Origin: Leptolyngbya iicbica LK
GTDB lineage: Bacteria; Cyanobacteriota; Cyanobacteriia; Phormidesmidales; Phormidesmidaceae
Direction of reading: 5' to 3'
Assembly (NCBI RefSeq): GCF_004212215.1
Contig: NZ_QVFV01000001.1
Coordinates: forward strand, 1,188,814-1,252,813
Length of the DNA: 64,000 bases
The position numbers and the translations under genes are program-made. The notes below the pieces were generated by a model, which saw only the letters and a program-made list of their open reading frames with translations, had not been told where the DNA came from and did no database searches. Below are positions 1-9,169 of this stretch, piece by piece (within the stretch, counting starts at the first letter, position 1; the number at the start of each line of letters is the position of its first letter).

Positions 1-115
1 ACGCGGTGCCCCGAAAGATCTTATCGAGGCCGCCGACCTCGTCACCGAAATGTCTTTGGTCAAACATCCCTTCCGCGAACAAGGCGTCAAAGCCCAACCC
101 GGCATCGAATTTTGA
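1..115 (+). CDS. cobO: Corrinoid (cob(I)alamin) adenosyltransferase, 3' end only
   Basis: Only the last 37 codons are in the window, read from base 2 and ending in TGA at 113-115. The residues run [17 protein letters not shown], then a KHPF motif, and end KAQPGIEF. This tail is characteristic of the CobO/BtuR family, which transfers the adenosyl group of ATP to the cobalt of cob(I)yrinic acid diamide or cob(I)alamin in cobalamin synthesis. The catalytic P-loop lies upstream of the window, so it cannot be checked here. A MITE-like element lies just downstream and no coding sequence follows before convergent argF. Confidence 0.85.
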   Translation, partial: RGAPKDLIEAADLVTEMSLVKHPFREQGVKAQPGIEF

Positions 116-181
116 AGCTCATTCAGTTCCAAATGTGGAGTTTTGACCTTTGGACCTCACCGCCTGCGGCACCTCTCCTTG

Positions 182-337
182 GGTATCTGTTTAGCGTCAA
201 CACGCTCATTCAGAACTGAATCCCCTCCTGGGAGGGGCAAAGGGGTGGGTCGGCCCTGTACTCAAGGGGGTAAACCCACCCCGCCCTGCGGGCACCCCTC
301 CAGTGGAGGGGATGTTGCGGAACGCTAAACAGATACC
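182..337. repeat. MITE-like palindromic element with 15-bp terminal inverted repeats
   Basis: The outer arms are perfect 15-base inverted copies: GGTATCTGTTTAGCG at 182-196 and CGCTAAACAGATACC at 323-337. Between them is an imperfect palindrome: TCCCCTCCTGGGAGGGG (221-237) with AAAGGGGTGGGT after it, mirrored by ACCCACCCCGCCC and CCCCTCCAGTGGAGGGG on the right side. It has no coding capacity. Overall size (156 bp) and design fit a non-autonomous miniature transposable element or a cyanobacterial palindromic repeat. No clear target duplication was found. A genome-wide copy count would settle its class. Confidence 0.6.
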
Positions 338-372
338 TCTTTGGCAAGAAGAGGTTTAGTAAGCTTCCGGTC

Positions 373-394
373 CCTCTCCTTGCTTAAGGAGAGG
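373..394. terminator. Perfect hairpin between cobO and argF
   Basis: CCTCTCCTT (373-381), loop GCTT, AAGGAGAGG (386-394): a perfect 9-bp stem. It lies 51 bases past the argF stop and could act as a bidirectional terminator. No T-run follows on either strand, so it may instead be part of the neighbouring repeat. Confidence 0.35.
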
Positions 395-445
395 TTAGGT
401 GAGGTTGCCGACTTCCATCACCTCAATTGTCAACTGAGATGTGCT

Positions 446-1366
446 TTAACCCAGTAGTTTCGCAAGCAATGCCTGTTGCGCGTGCATCCGGTTTTCCGCT
501 TCTTGCCACACCCGCGATTGCGGCCCCTCAATCACCGAGTCGGTAATCTCTTCGCCTCGGTGGGCAGGCAAGCAGTGCAGCACGATCGCATCCTTAGCGG
601 CGATCGCCAACAGCTCATCATTGATCTGATACGGCTGAAAGATGGGAATCCGGCTCTCGGCCAAGTCTTCTTGCCCCATGCTGGCCCACACGTCGGTGTA
701 GAGCACATTAGCGCCTTCGACGGCGGCCTTCGGGTCGGTGGTGAGGGTGATGGTCGCGCGATCGCCCGCCAGTTCTTTGGCCTGCGCCACGATCCCCGCA
801 TCCGGCTGATAGTCTGCCGGGGTCGCGACACACACATTCATCCCCACCAGCGCACAGCCCAAAATGAGGGAATGGGCCACATTGTTGCCATCCCCCAAAT
901 AGGTCATCGTCAGCCCTGCCAACTGCCCAGCAAACGCCTCTTGCACCGTTTTCAAATCGGCCAAAATTTGACAGGGATGCTCCAAATCCGTCAGGGCATT
1001 AATCACGGGAATGTCGGCATAGTCGGCAAATTCCTGCACCTCAGTTTGCTCAAAGGTGCGAATCGCCAAGACATCTAAGTAACCGCTAAGAATGCGGGCG
1101 GTATCTTTGATGGGCTCACCCCGGCTCACCTGCATCACGTTCAGGTTCAGATCAATCACCTGCCCCCCCAGTCGCCACATCGCGGATGAAAAGCTCACAC
1201 GAGTACGGGTCGAAGACTTGCGGAAAAATAGGCCCAAGATTTTGCCAAAGCAGTCAATTTTCTCCTGCCCCGCCTTCAGCTGGCCCGCTAGCGTCAGCAA
1301 CTCCAGCATTTCGGCCTCGGAAATGTCGGTAATGCGGAGAAAATCGCGCCCGTGTAACCCTGCCAT
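446..1366 (-). CDS. argF: Ornithine carbamoyltransferase
   Basis: Joins carbamoyl phosphate and ornithine to give citrulline in arginine synthesis (cytoplasmic, normally a trimer). The 306 residues are the usual length. The carbamoyl-phosphate motif S-T-R-T-R is at residues 51-55, HPCQ at 130-133, the ornithine-side motif DVWASMG at 225-231, and HCLPAHRGEE at 264-273 carries the catalytic cysteine. This last motif separates it from aspartate carbamoyltransferase. It is divergent from the methyltransferase starting near 1473, with about 80-100 bases for both promoters. No other arginine genes are adjacent, as is common in cyanobacteria. Confidence 0.97.
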   Translation of the reverse strand: MAGLHGRDFLRITDISEAEMLELLTLAGQLKAGQEKIDCFGKILGLFFRKSSTRTRVSFSSAMWRLGGQVIDLNLNVMQVSRGEPIKDTARILSGYLDVLAIRTFEQTEVQEFADYADIPVINALTDLEHPCQILADLKTVQEAFAGQLAGLTMTYLGDGNNVAHSLILGCALVGMNVCVATPADYQPDAGIVAQAKELAGDRATITLTTDPKAAVEGANVLYTDVWASMGQEDLAESRIPIFQPYQINDELLAIAAKDAIVLHCLPAHRGEEITDSVIEGPQSRVWQEAENRMHAQQALLAKLLG

Positions 1367-1472
1367 GTGTCCACCTGTCTGCCGTTGAGAAACTACAAAA
1401 CTATCAAATAATGGGTCAGCAAACGGGAGAATAATTGACGGTTGTGGTTTGTCGACAATGAGGGAACGCTCA

Positions 1473-2108
1473 ATGGGGATTTATGGACGCTGGATTTTGC
1501 CGCGACTGTTGGACTGGAGCATGTCGGGTGCCCCCTTTGCCCAATATCGCCAACAGTTGCTCGCTGAAGTGACCGGCGACGTACTCGAAATCGGCTTTGG
1601 CACCGGGCTCAATCTGGCCTACTATCCCGAAACCGTCACCTCGCTAACGGTGATTGAACCCAATCCAGGCATGGGTGCGATCGCCGCTCCTCGCCTAGCC
1701 CAAACCACCCTCCCCGTCACCAGTCGAACCCTCCGAGGCGAACAGTTGGACTTTCAGAGCGATCGCTTTGACGCCGTCGTCAGCACCTGGACTCTATGCA
1801 GCATCGCTGGCGTCGATCAAGCCCTGGCCGAAATCCATCGCGTGCTGAAACCCGGCGGCAAGTTCGTCTTTATCGAGCATGGCCTCAGCCCCGACCCCCA
1901 CCTCCAAACCTGGCAACATCGCCTCACCCCCCTACAAAAGCGCCTCGCCGACGGCTGTCACCTGGATCGAGCGATCGGCGAGCTCGTCGAAGCCCACTTT
2001 CCCAAGCTCACAATTAACACTTTCTACGCGACAAACCTCCCCAAAGTCGGCGGCTACTTCTACCAAGGCATTGCTGTCAAAGATAAGCAAGATCAGATCC
2101 TGCAATAA
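1473..2108 (+). CDS. Class I SAM-dependent methyltransferase (UbiE/PEMT-like)
   Basis: A small soluble Rossmann-fold methyltransferase. Motif I is GDVLEIGFGTGLN, a second acidic residue sits in VIEPNPGM, motif IV is FDAVVSTWTLCSI, and a post-motif LKPGGKFVFIEHG follows. The pattern resembles UbiE and small phosphatidylethanolamine or menaquinone methyltransferases, but the substrate is unknown. The reading frame opens with a TTG at 1449 and ATG at 1458. I prefer ATG at 1473, because AGGGA at 1461-1465 gives a well-spaced ribosome binding site. It is a stand-alone gene between argF and the glycan locus. Confidence 0.8.
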   Translation: MGIYGRWILPRLLDWSMSGAPFAQYRQQLLAEVTGDVLEIGFGTGLNLAYYPETVTSLTVIEPNPGMGAIAAPRLAQTTLPVTSRTLRGEQLDFQSDRFDAVVSTWTLCSIAGVDQALAEIHRVLKPGGKFVFIEHGLSPDPHLQTWQHRLTPLQKRLADGCHLDRAIGELVEAHFPKLTINTFYATNLPKVGGYFYQGIAVKDKQDQILQ

Positions 2109-2238
2109 GAAAGCTCACCCTCAAAAGTGATCCAGCAATTCCTACATACTTATTTTTGATATCGCGATCAAGCAATCGAAAAAGTACAAATATTCAGACT
2201 AGAGATTCGAAAATGACTTAAAGGAAATGAAAATATTT

Positions 2239-3126
2239 TCAAAGCTTAGGAGTCAAAATCACTGTGAAGCCTTTGATACAAAGCTCTTCCTCAGACAAAT
2301 GCTCAAATTCTTGCGAGAGTCTATTCACTTCAATTGGCAACTCTGACCAGCAACGAACATCTACTACTTCGGCAAGAAAGCCAGCCTCATCAAATAAAGA
2401 AAGCATTTCAGAATATCGAATACGATTTGTATAAAAGCCAGAGGAAGCCATAAATTCAGACTCCCATACCCGCTCCGAAAATCTAAGATTATTAAGAGAG
2501 CCGCCTAAATGATCTTTCAAATCAACTGTGTGCGAACATTTTCCATCATCTCGAATAATCCGTCTCAGCTCTTTCTGAGTCGATAAAAAGTCACGCTTTC
2601 GCACATGCTCCAAAACGGCTTGTGACCAAATAAAGTCTACCGAATTACTGGGGATAGATTTAAGAGAATCTAAACCTTGAGTCAAATAATGACAATTGTA
2701 TGCAGTCAAGAGCTTTTCAGGCAGAATATCCTCATCTGTCAACCCCCTCAGATACTCATCCCCCAATGGCAAACCAGCATCCCGCAAGAAACTCTCAGCA
2801 TTCTTGTAAATATCAGATTCAAAATTTGCAAAATATCCCGAATCCACCAAATAAGAACAGCTGCCTCCGAAAGCTTTACTCATAACTGCTGACAGTACTG
2901 AGTCACCAGGGCCAAGCTCCAAAGAGACAAAGCCTAGAGAGGGATTAACATTCTCCAGATGCTTCTTAAAGATTATGTAGGAATACTCCACAGATTCCAT
3001 GCGACCATGCTTAAATATACCTATTTTTTTCCACAAAGAGTATCTAATTGGCAATCGTTTAAGAATTATTTTAACAAGAATCTTAATTCTCCAAGACATC
3101 CAGACACTCCTTTTATACATCGACAT
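2239..3126 (-). CDS. SAM-dependent methyltransferase of the glycan locus
   Basis: 295 residues. A basic N-terminal stretch is followed by a class I methyltransferase core: motif I SLELGPGDSVLS near residue 67 and motif IV VDFIWSQAVLEHV near residue 160. The VLEHV signature is typical of Methyltransf_11/23 enzymes found in polysaccharide clusters. The gene is AT-rich compared with argF and lies divergent from the membrane protein at 3254. It is likely to act on a sugar or a biosynthetic intermediate; the exact substrate cannot be told. Confidence is high for the fold, low for the role. Confidence 0.75.
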   Translation of the reverse strand: MSMYKRSVWMSWRIKILVKIILKRLPIRYSLWKKIGIFKHGRMESVEYSYIIFKKHLENVNPSLGFVSLELGPGDSVLSAVMSKAFGGSCSYLVDSGYFANFESDIYKNAESFLRDAGLPLGDEYLRGLTDEDILPEKLLTAYNCHYLTQGLDSLKSIPSNSVDFIWSQAVLEHVRKRDFLSTQKELRRIIRDDGKCSHTVDLKDHLGGSLNNLRFSERVWESEFMASSGFYTNRIRYSEMLSLFDEAGFLAEVVDVRCWSELPIEVNRLSQEFEHLSEEELCIKGFTVILTPKL

Positions 3127-3253
3127 TCAATATATGAAAAACAGATTGACGTGCAATCTCACCCAATCATCACACATTCTAAGCCTGGATAATTTACATG
3201 ATTCTTCTAAAATATGAGATGATAATTGATTGAATAACTATTAAACAGAAACG

Positions 3254-4483
3254 ATGGCGGACTTTTGGGGTTGGCTCAGCACTGCTATGTGTGCATATAT
3301 GACGGCAAAACTCGCCAGGCATACAAGTCTGATCAAAATTCCCTTGTGGTCAGCATTTTTTATACGGCTGCTAACTGTATTAACAGACCGCTACATAATA
3401 GCGATACCAGAGTCCAACACTCCAGATTACATCGGCTTTGAGCAAACGGCTTGGCAGTGGGCTCAAGATGGCTTTTGGGGGACGTTCCAACACTTCGACA
3501 TTTATCAATCATACGTTTATAGTTTTGTACTGTCACTTCCTTACTCCCTATTAGGAAGAAGCCCGCTGATGGCTCAAATGCTCAATGTCAGCCTCGGCAT
3601 TTTGATCGTATATTCGGCTTATCAATTGACCAATATCTTGTGGAATAAAAAAGCCGCATATGTAGTCACTTGGTTGACTGCGTTGTTTCCAGCATCAATT
3701 TTATACTCCTCGATTACGGCACGTGAGGTTTGGATTATCTTACCGTTTATGGTTGGATTGATTGGCACAGCCAAATGGTTTGACAGTCGAGATTTTCGGT
3801 GTATTTTAATTGCTTTAACAGGCTTTTCTGGTAGTACTGTGTTTCACGGTGGAATGCTCTTAAGTGTTCTCATCGCTATACTTATATTCAGCATCCATGA
3901 AAGTAAGGCTTTATTTAAATGGTCAAGAAAAAAGATTCGCAACAAGCAAATATATTACTTGTTACTAGCAACCCTAGTCCTTATGGCCATTTTCATCAGC
4001 CCATACGTCATAGACTTCCTTATCTCTTTACCCCAAATTCGAATTTTATCTCAGCGAAGCTTTACAGAGGCTATTGAGCATTTATGGCAAGACCGAGCTA
4101 GCGGAGATGCTGCATATTTAATTGAATTTGAGCTGAACAATCTAGGAGACTTCTTATGGCTGTGCAGTTTGAGAACAATATACTTTCTATTCCTACCATT
4201 CCCTTGGATGATCAGATCACCAATCGACTTGCTAGGTATTTTAGATGCTTTATTCTATTGGCTTGCCTGCATCTTAATTACATTTAAACTCAAAATCATA
4301 TTCGGTGATAGCAAGAAGAGAAATGTTCTAATAATCATTTTTTCTATGATTGTGGTATTTGCTATTGGCACCAGCAACTACGGCACAGCATTAAGGCACC
4401 GAGCTAAATTTGCTCCCGCACTGTTTGCAATAGCAGGACCTGTAATAAAGCCAATGACAAATTTCAGATTCAAGTTAAGCTAG
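3254..4483 (+). CDS. Polytopic membrane protein, GT-C/polymerase-like
   Basis: 409 residues with roughly ten hydrophobic segments. The first loop carries TPDYIGFEQTAWQWAQDG, an acidic loop in the position where GT-C glycosyltransferases keep their catalytic Asp, and later there is FPASILYSSITAREVW, a stretch that recurs in GT39-like and polymerase-like membrane proteins of glycan loci. It may polymerise or transfer a lipid-linked sugar. It is the only plus-strand gene within the minus-strand locus and converges with the gene ending at 4491, leaving only 7 bases. AT-rich. A Wzy-type role is possible but is inference. Confidence 0.65.
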   Translation: MADFWGWLSTAMCAYMTAKLARHTSLIKIPLWSAFFIRLLTVLTDRYIIAIPESNTPDYIGFEQTAWQWAQDGFWGTFQHFDIYQSYVYSFVLSLPYSLLGRSPLMAQMLNVSLGILIVYSAYQLTNILWNKKAAYVVTWLTALFPASILYSSITAREVWIILPFMVGLIGTAKWFDSRDFRCILIALTGFSGSTVFHGGMLLSVLIAILIFSIHESKALFKWSRKKIRNKQIYYLLLATLVLMAIFISPYVIDFLISLPQIRILSQRSFTEAIEHLWQDRASGDAAYLIEFELNNLGDFLWLCSLRTIYFLFLPFPWMIRSPIDLLGILDALFYWLACILITFKLKIIFGDSKKRNVLIIIFSMIVVFAIGTSNYGTALRHRAKFAPALFAIAGPVIKPMTNFRFKLS

Positions 4484-4490
4484 CGCAGAT

Positions 4491-5294
4491 TCATAACTCG
4501 AGATCAAAGGCTTCAAGCCTCTTAGACTTTAATTTTCCTATGAGACCAACATATTTACCATTGAAATTAAAGACATTCCATTCATGAATCTGTCTTGTCT
4601 CAACGTAATCATAAAAGTATGAGTTGTCCTGAATATCATCCATCAAAATCAGCCCATTAGGACTAAGATTTGGAGTGACTAAGCTCACTGCAAAATCTCT
4701 ACCAGAATAACTTTTATCAGAGTCGTAGTGAAAAATGTCGATTGTTCCAACCTTATCTAATATTTGAGGAAGATTCACCTCATCTCCATCGAGATAAAGA
4801 TTCCAGTTCCCTCTAAGCTTCTCTTCGATAACGATGCCAATATATTTTTCGGGGTTAGGAATTCTAAAATAAGGAAAGTCACTACTATAAAGAGTTCCCT
4901 TTTTGTTTTCTTCAAGTGCAGCCAAAAAGGCATATGATGAAAAGCCGGTTGCAACACCTGTCTCAACCACAGTTAGAGGCTGAAGATAGCGCGTAATAAA
5001 ATAAAGAAATGGATATGCTCCTCCTCCTCCCAAGCTGTGTTCAATAGAATTTAGGACCGTATTGGCATGAACGTCAATTTTCTCGACGACTTCTAGAGTT
5101 TCTTCCCATAAGTCAGCATCCAGGCTTTTGGCTAAATCTTCAAAGTCCATACAGTGTTCTTCTAACCAGGCCAGGTTCTCCCTTGAAGAGTGTGCATTTT
5201 TCTTATCGAAAAAACGCTTCATGACTTTTTTGGTCATGACCAATAAGTTTTTGCGCTTCAATGACTGTCTCAAAATATTTGGAAGAGTATTCAT
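4491..5294 (-). CDS. Class I SAM methyltransferase (Methyltransf_24/CmcI-like)
   Basis: 267 residues. Motif I is VVETGVATGFSSYAFL, followed by an acidic strand end (LYSSDFPYF). The fold ends with IDIFHYDSDKSYSG and LILMDDIQDN, the D-x-D-K-x-Y and DD pattern of the Methyltransf_24 group that includes CmcI and many sugar O-methyltransferases. Its N-terminal 40 residues are basic. It is the last gene of the minus-strand series and lies 232 bases after the preceding GT4 gene. An acceptor hydroxyl on the glycan is the likely target (inference). Confidence 0.75.
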   Translation of the reverse strand: MNTLPNILRQSLKRKNLLVMTKKVMKRFFDKKNAHSSRENLAWLEEHCMDFEDLAKSLDADLWEETLEVVEKIDVHANTVLNSIEHSLGGGGAYPFLYFITRYLQPLTVVETGVATGFSSYAFLAALEENKKGTLYSSDFPYFRIPNPEKYIGIVIEEKLRGNWNLYLDGDEVNLPQILDKVGTIDIFHYDSDKSYSGRDFAVSLVTPNLSPNGLILMDDIQDNSYFYDYVETRQIHEWNVFNFNGKYVGLIGKLKSKRLEAFDLEL

Positions 5295-5526
5295 TCTTTA
5301 AACACACTGTTTTATATTTGAACAAAATTTTAAGACATGTAGACATCTCAGGCCACCAGAAAGAGTCAGATTCTTTAAGTTGATGTAGATATACAGAGTC
5401 TCTAGGGGAGAGAACAGTAGAGCGATGATTGTCGATATCCGTCAATGGATTTTCGTATACTTACCTGCAAATCAGCTGATACAAATCAGCGATCCCTAAT
5501 CGAACCACATCAAAGAGTATTCTCAA

Positions 5527-6699
5527 TCAATTTTCAGATGATAATGGCCATTCTTGATCATCAAGATTCAATTTAGAGCATTGCTGAAGATATAAATCCT
5601 GATATTGCTGAGTGATTTGCCTGATATCAAATAGTGTTTCTATTCTTTGCCTAGCCATTCTTCCTAATGTCATCCTTTCGCTTTCGCTCAAATTTAATAC
5701 GCTAAGAATTGCTTGCATTAGTTGCATTTCATCATTAGCATCTACTATTTTGCCGGTATTGGCCACAATATACGCAGAATCACCCACGTCAGTTACCACA
5801 CAAGGTACTGCACAGGCCATTGCTTCTCCAACAACATTAGGAAATGCTTCACCCTCTGATGAGGATAATACAAGCAAATCTAAAGATGCCATCAAGTCAG
5901 GTGTATCATCTCGTTCATCGAGTAAGTGAACGATAGCTTTAACCCCAGTTTCATGGATGTATGCCATGAGGCAGAGATTGCCAGAATTTATATTCTTCCC
6001 AGCTAGTAAGAGGTGAATTTTTGGAAGCTTGCAGTATACATGACTCATAGCCCTAAAAAAAGCTAAATGATTCTTTTGCGGATGAAAGCGACCGATCATC
6101 CCAACTAACATGTTTGAGGAAGAAAGATTTAGCTCTTGCCGTATACGTTTCCTAGCTTGAGGATTTGGATAGAAGCGCTGAAGATCGAACCCGTTAGGAA
6201 TTACGATGAATTTATCAGCATCATAGCCAAGTTCAATATGGATGTCGCGGGCATTAATTGAACAGCATTGAATGCAGTCGGGAATAAAATAAGACAGTTT
6301 TGTGCAAATTTGAATAACTAGTTTAGTAGTTAATTTAGTTTTCTGAGATGCAAAGTTACTATGCCGTATATTCCAAATTACAATAGGAACCTTAGCAAGC
6401 CGGGCGGCGAGACCACCAACTAAGTCGGCGTGATACATCCATGTATGGACGATATGAGGGCGCTTAGCCCTAAGCAAACGAACTAATTTAACCAGGGTGA
6501 TTAGCGTCGATATTCCAAGCTTCATATCAAGTGCTGTAACTGGTATACCTAACGCTTGAATAGAGTGACCTACTTTGCCAAAAGTGGTCAACGACACAAC
6601 CTCTGGAGAAAATTCTTGAGAGAGATTTTCTAAGATTTTGAGGAGCATCATCTCAGCTCCTCCGATTTCTAACCCAGTGATTACTAGTACTATTTTCAT
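5527..6699 (-). CDS. Glycosyltransferase family 4 (GT-B)
   Basis: 390 residues. The N-terminal half starts MKIVLVITGLEIGGAEMML, the loop typical of GT4 acceptor domains. HTWMYHADLVGG follows, then the donor domain with VGMIGRFHPQKNH and the E-x7-E motif region SSSEGEAFPNVVGEAMACAVP. These are hallmarks of retaining GT4 transferases using nucleotide-sugar donors in the cytoplasm. The start ATG overlaps the stop of the upstream GT4 gene by one base (TAATG), so the two are probably translationally coupled. Sugar specificity is not visible. Confidence 0.9.
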   Translation of the reverse strand: MKIVLVITGLEIGGAEMMLLKILENLSQEFSPEVVSLTTFGKVGHSIQALGIPVTALDMKLGISTLITLVKLVRLLRAKRPHIVHTWMYHADLVGGLAARLAKVPIVIWNIRHSNFASQKTKLTTKLVIQICTKLSYFIPDCIQCCSINARDIHIELGYDADKFIVIPNGFDLQRFYPNPQARKRIRQELNLSSSNMLVGMIGRFHPQKNHLAFFRAMSHVYCKLPKIHLLLAGKNINSGNLCLMAYIHETGVKAIVHLLDERDDTPDLMASLDLLVLSSSEGEAFPNVVGEAMACAVPCVVTDVGDSAYIVANTGKIVDANDEMQLMQAILSVLNLSESERMTLGRMARQRIETLFDIRQITQQYQDLYLQQCSKLNLDDQEWPLSSEN

Positions 6700-7820
6700 T
6701 ATTTGCTGTAGAAGCTATCTTCAGAAATATGCATCAGGTATTGTTGGGCAATTAACTCTACAGAAAAAAGTTGAGCTCTTTGGCTTCTTAAAGACTTTTG
6801 CTGGAAATCATCTGTCATCATTAAGGCAGATATTATTGCCGAGGCCAGGGCGTCAACATCATTTACTGGTACCAACGTGCCATATTCGCCGTACTCTAGG
6901 ATCTCTCTTGGCCCACCAGGGCAATCTGTGCTAACTACTGGGGTACCGCAGGCTAGTGCTTCCACTAAGACGTTGCCAAACCCTTCCCAAAGAGAGGTGA
7001 GGACAAAAAGATCGGCCTCTCGATAAAAAGGAAATGGGTTTGCTTGAAAGTCTAAAACATCGACATGATCTTGAAGTCCAAAAGCGTGAATTTGTTTATG
7101 AATATTCTCTTTTTCATCGCCTTCTCCCAAAATAACTAATCTAGCATTCTTGACGTGTGATATTACTCTTGAAAAAGCGTTGATTAGTAGAGCATGATTC
7201 TTTTGAGGATATAGACGTCCCACAGAAAGAACAACTTTCAGGGCTGAGGATACTAACCAAGGATGGTGACACTTTACAGAAATCAACTCTTCAACGTTAC
7301 TAGGCAGTACTGGGTTGTGTATGACTCGGATTTTACTACTAGAGGAAACAACCTTATATTTTTCCAGATCTGACTTAGTATCTTGAGAATTGCTAATTAC
7401 AACATCTGCCTTTAAATAGGCTATTTTCATCAGGGTTAAGTAGCATAGCCTCTTTAGCTGTGGCATTTTCAACACCGCATGCATTGTATTGGCTTCTCGA
7501 AAAATGAGTCGTGCTGACGAGTGAAACATATAGGTTAGACCCACCAAAATATTTGCATCTCGCGAGACTGACAAAATCACATCTGGCTTAATATCTTTAA
7601 GTGCGCGTCTAATTTTGAATAATGAATGTCGAATCCTATAGGTATTAAGATTAATAACCTCAATTTCTCGGACTACATCTTTACGGTATGGTCCTTCATC
7701 GGTACAAACTAAAAGAATAGTTTTGAAATCAAGTTTTGAATAATAGTTAGCTAAATTCAATGCGATTTTCTGTGCTCCACCTCCTCGAAATGACTCGACG
7801 ACAATACATAGCTTTTTCAT
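6699..7820 (-). CDS. Glycosyltransferase family 4 (GT-B)
   Basis: 373 residues. The N terminus has ESFRGGGAQKIALNLANYY, the glycine-rich loop of GT4 enzymes. The donor domain has VLSVGRLYPQKNH and TSLWEGFGNVLVEALACGTPVV (E-x7-E). The architecture resembles N-acetylgalactosamine and related sugar transferases of polysaccharide clusters. It is followed by another GT4 gene with a one-base overlap and preceded by a third at 7850 with a 29-base gap. It should act at the inner face of the membrane on a lipid-linked acceptor. The sugar is unknown. Confidence 0.9.
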   Translation of the reverse strand: MKKLCIVVESFRGGGAQKIALNLANYYSKLDFKTILLVCTDEGPYRKDVVREIEVINLNTYRIRHSLFKIRRALKDIKPDVILSVSRDANILVGLTYMFHSSARLIFREANTMHAVLKMPQLKRLCYLTLMKIAYLKADVVISNSQDTKSDLEKYKVVSSSSKIRVIHNPVLPSNVEELISVKCHHPWLVSSALKVVLSVGRLYPQKNHALLINAFSRVISHVKNARLVILGEGDEKENIHKQIHAFGLQDHVDVLDFQANPFPFYREADLFVLTSLWEGFGNVLVEALACGTPVVSTDCPGGPREILEYGEYGTLVPVNDVDALASAIISALMMTDDFQQKSLRSQRAQLFSVELIAQQYLMHISEDSFYSK

Positions 7821-7849
7821 GGCTACAAATAACTCATTAGTAGTGTATT

Positions 7850-9169
7850 CTAATCATCTCGTGTTAGTTTTATGGATTTACATAATATTGAGAAGTACTC
7901 TTGATCGATGGCCTGTGTTGAAGCGTATTGCAGAACTCTTTTCGAAGCTAATTTCATTGCATCTTGGGGTATTTGGGTAGCTAAGTATATTTTTTCCGCC
8001 CAGATATCAGGCTCTAGTGTGCACATATAACCGTTTTCACCATCGTTAATCCACTGATCAAAGACTCCAGGAATACGATTAGTGACAACTGGTATTCCAC
8101 AGGCCAATGCTTCTAATACTGGAGTACCGAGCCCCTCTTGCACTGATGGTAAGACAAAGACATCGGCATTACGAATAAAATTTTCGGGTTTATCAATAAA
8201 CTCTGGCTGTAACAGAACTCTGTCTCTAAGCCCTAGCGAGTTGATACTTTCTTGAATACTCTGAAAATAGGCCATATCTCGCTCCGAAAGTGGACCACTA
8301 CTAACTAATGGACCAGCAAGTATTAGTCGAAAATTATGGGGAAGTTTTGCTAACACATCAACCATAAATAGTTGATTCTTTCTCGGCATGAATTTGGCTA
8401 AGTGCAAAATGTGCTTAGGATCGCTACACTTACTACCAAATCCGAAGAATTCTTTTTCGCTCTGGCAAGCTGAAAAATTAAACTTACTCTCATCGATTGG
8501 ATTAGGTCGACACCAGATCTGACGCGGCGAATATCCACTATTTAAAGCCGCTTGTTCCAGTTGTCTTGAAATAGCAACAATTATTGCGTGAGACGGAAAT
8601 CCACGACCCAAGCAAAGGCTGATTCCAAAAGGCTCTAGATAGCGAGGGTGCTCATGAAAGTTAACCAACTCAATTAACAAGGGTTTTTTTGTAAGCTTTG
8701 CATATGTTATAGCTACGCTAGTTACATTGACATTACCAAATACATGAATAACGTCTATTGAGTTGTGATGAGCATATAAATATCGCAAGGTTGGAATTGC
8801 TTCAAGGCAGTAATTTGTTAGAATAATGATTCTTTTCCAGGCCGCTATAACTTTTTTATGTATTTTTCCTTGTTCTGTAAGACCAAGCAGTGAGACAGGA
8901 GTTCTCTTATTAGCAATACGTGTAACTTTAATGCCTTGCCATTCATACTTGCAGCATGTGTTCTCTGAGATAGAGCTGCTTAAAACTTCAAAGTTTATAT
9001 TGAACTTGCTTCTTAAACGCTTGTAAGTGTTATGTGCTCTGAGGCCAGAGCCTGAATACTCTGGAGGATATTTGCTGCTAACCACAAGGACATTCAGGGA
9101 AGATGTATCATCTTTTGATGATTTATTAGATCCAATAGCCATAATTTTTTCTTGAGAACTTTTCGACAT
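7850..9169 (-). CDS. Glycosyltransferase family 4 (GT-B)
   Basis: 439 residues. VLVVSSKYPPEYSGSGLRAH marks the GT4 N-terminal domain, ILHLAKFMPRKNQ the start of the donor domain, and LPSVQEGLGTPVLEALACGIPVV the donor-binding E-x7-E region. The 5' end overlaps the preceding FkbM gene by 44 bases from the first ATG at 9169. A second ATG at 9142 shortens this to 17 bases and drops only a low-complexity polar leader. It is the third consecutive GT4 gene, which fits stepwise assembly of an oligosaccharide. Confidence 0.88.
   Translation of the reverse strand: MSKSSQEKIMAIGSNKSSKDDTSSLNVLVVSSKYPPEYSGSGLRAHNTYKRLRSKFNINFEVLSSSISENTCCKYEWQGIKVTRIANKRTPVSLLGLTEQGKIHKKVIAAWKRIIILTNYCLEAIPTLRYLYAHHNSIDVIHVFGNVNVTSVAITYAKLTKKPLLIELVNFHEHPRYLEPFGISLCLGRGFPSHAIIVAISRQLEQAALNSGYSPRQIWCRPNPIDESKFNFSACQSEKEFFGFGSKCSDPKHILHLAKFMPRKNQLFMVDVLAKLPHNFRLILAGPLVSSGPLSERDMAYFQSIQESINSLGLRDRVLLQPEFIDKPENFIRNADVFVLPSVQEGLGTPVLEALACGIPVVTNRIPGVFDQWINDGENGYMCTLEPDIWAEKIYLATQIPQDAMKLASKRVLQYASTQAIDQEYFSILCKSIKLTRDD

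Larger units (their letters stand above)
116..445. other. Intergenic region with palindromic repeat elements
   Basis: This 330-base gap separates the end of cobO (plus) from the end of argF (minus). No credible gene is present. It contains a MITE-like element at 182-337 and a perfect short hairpin at 373-394. The content is GC-rich, with runs of C and G in mirrored order. Confidence 0.6.

Noticed and set aside
476-1078. 200-codon frame on the plus strand across argF
   Set aside because: It is the mirror of argF coding sequence and has no features of its own.
5203-5445. Open frame of 80 codons (minus) across the start of the methyltransferase at 4491-5294
   Set aside because: It overlaps a real gene start in another frame and shows no family motif. 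It could be a gene remnant, but there is not enough to call it.
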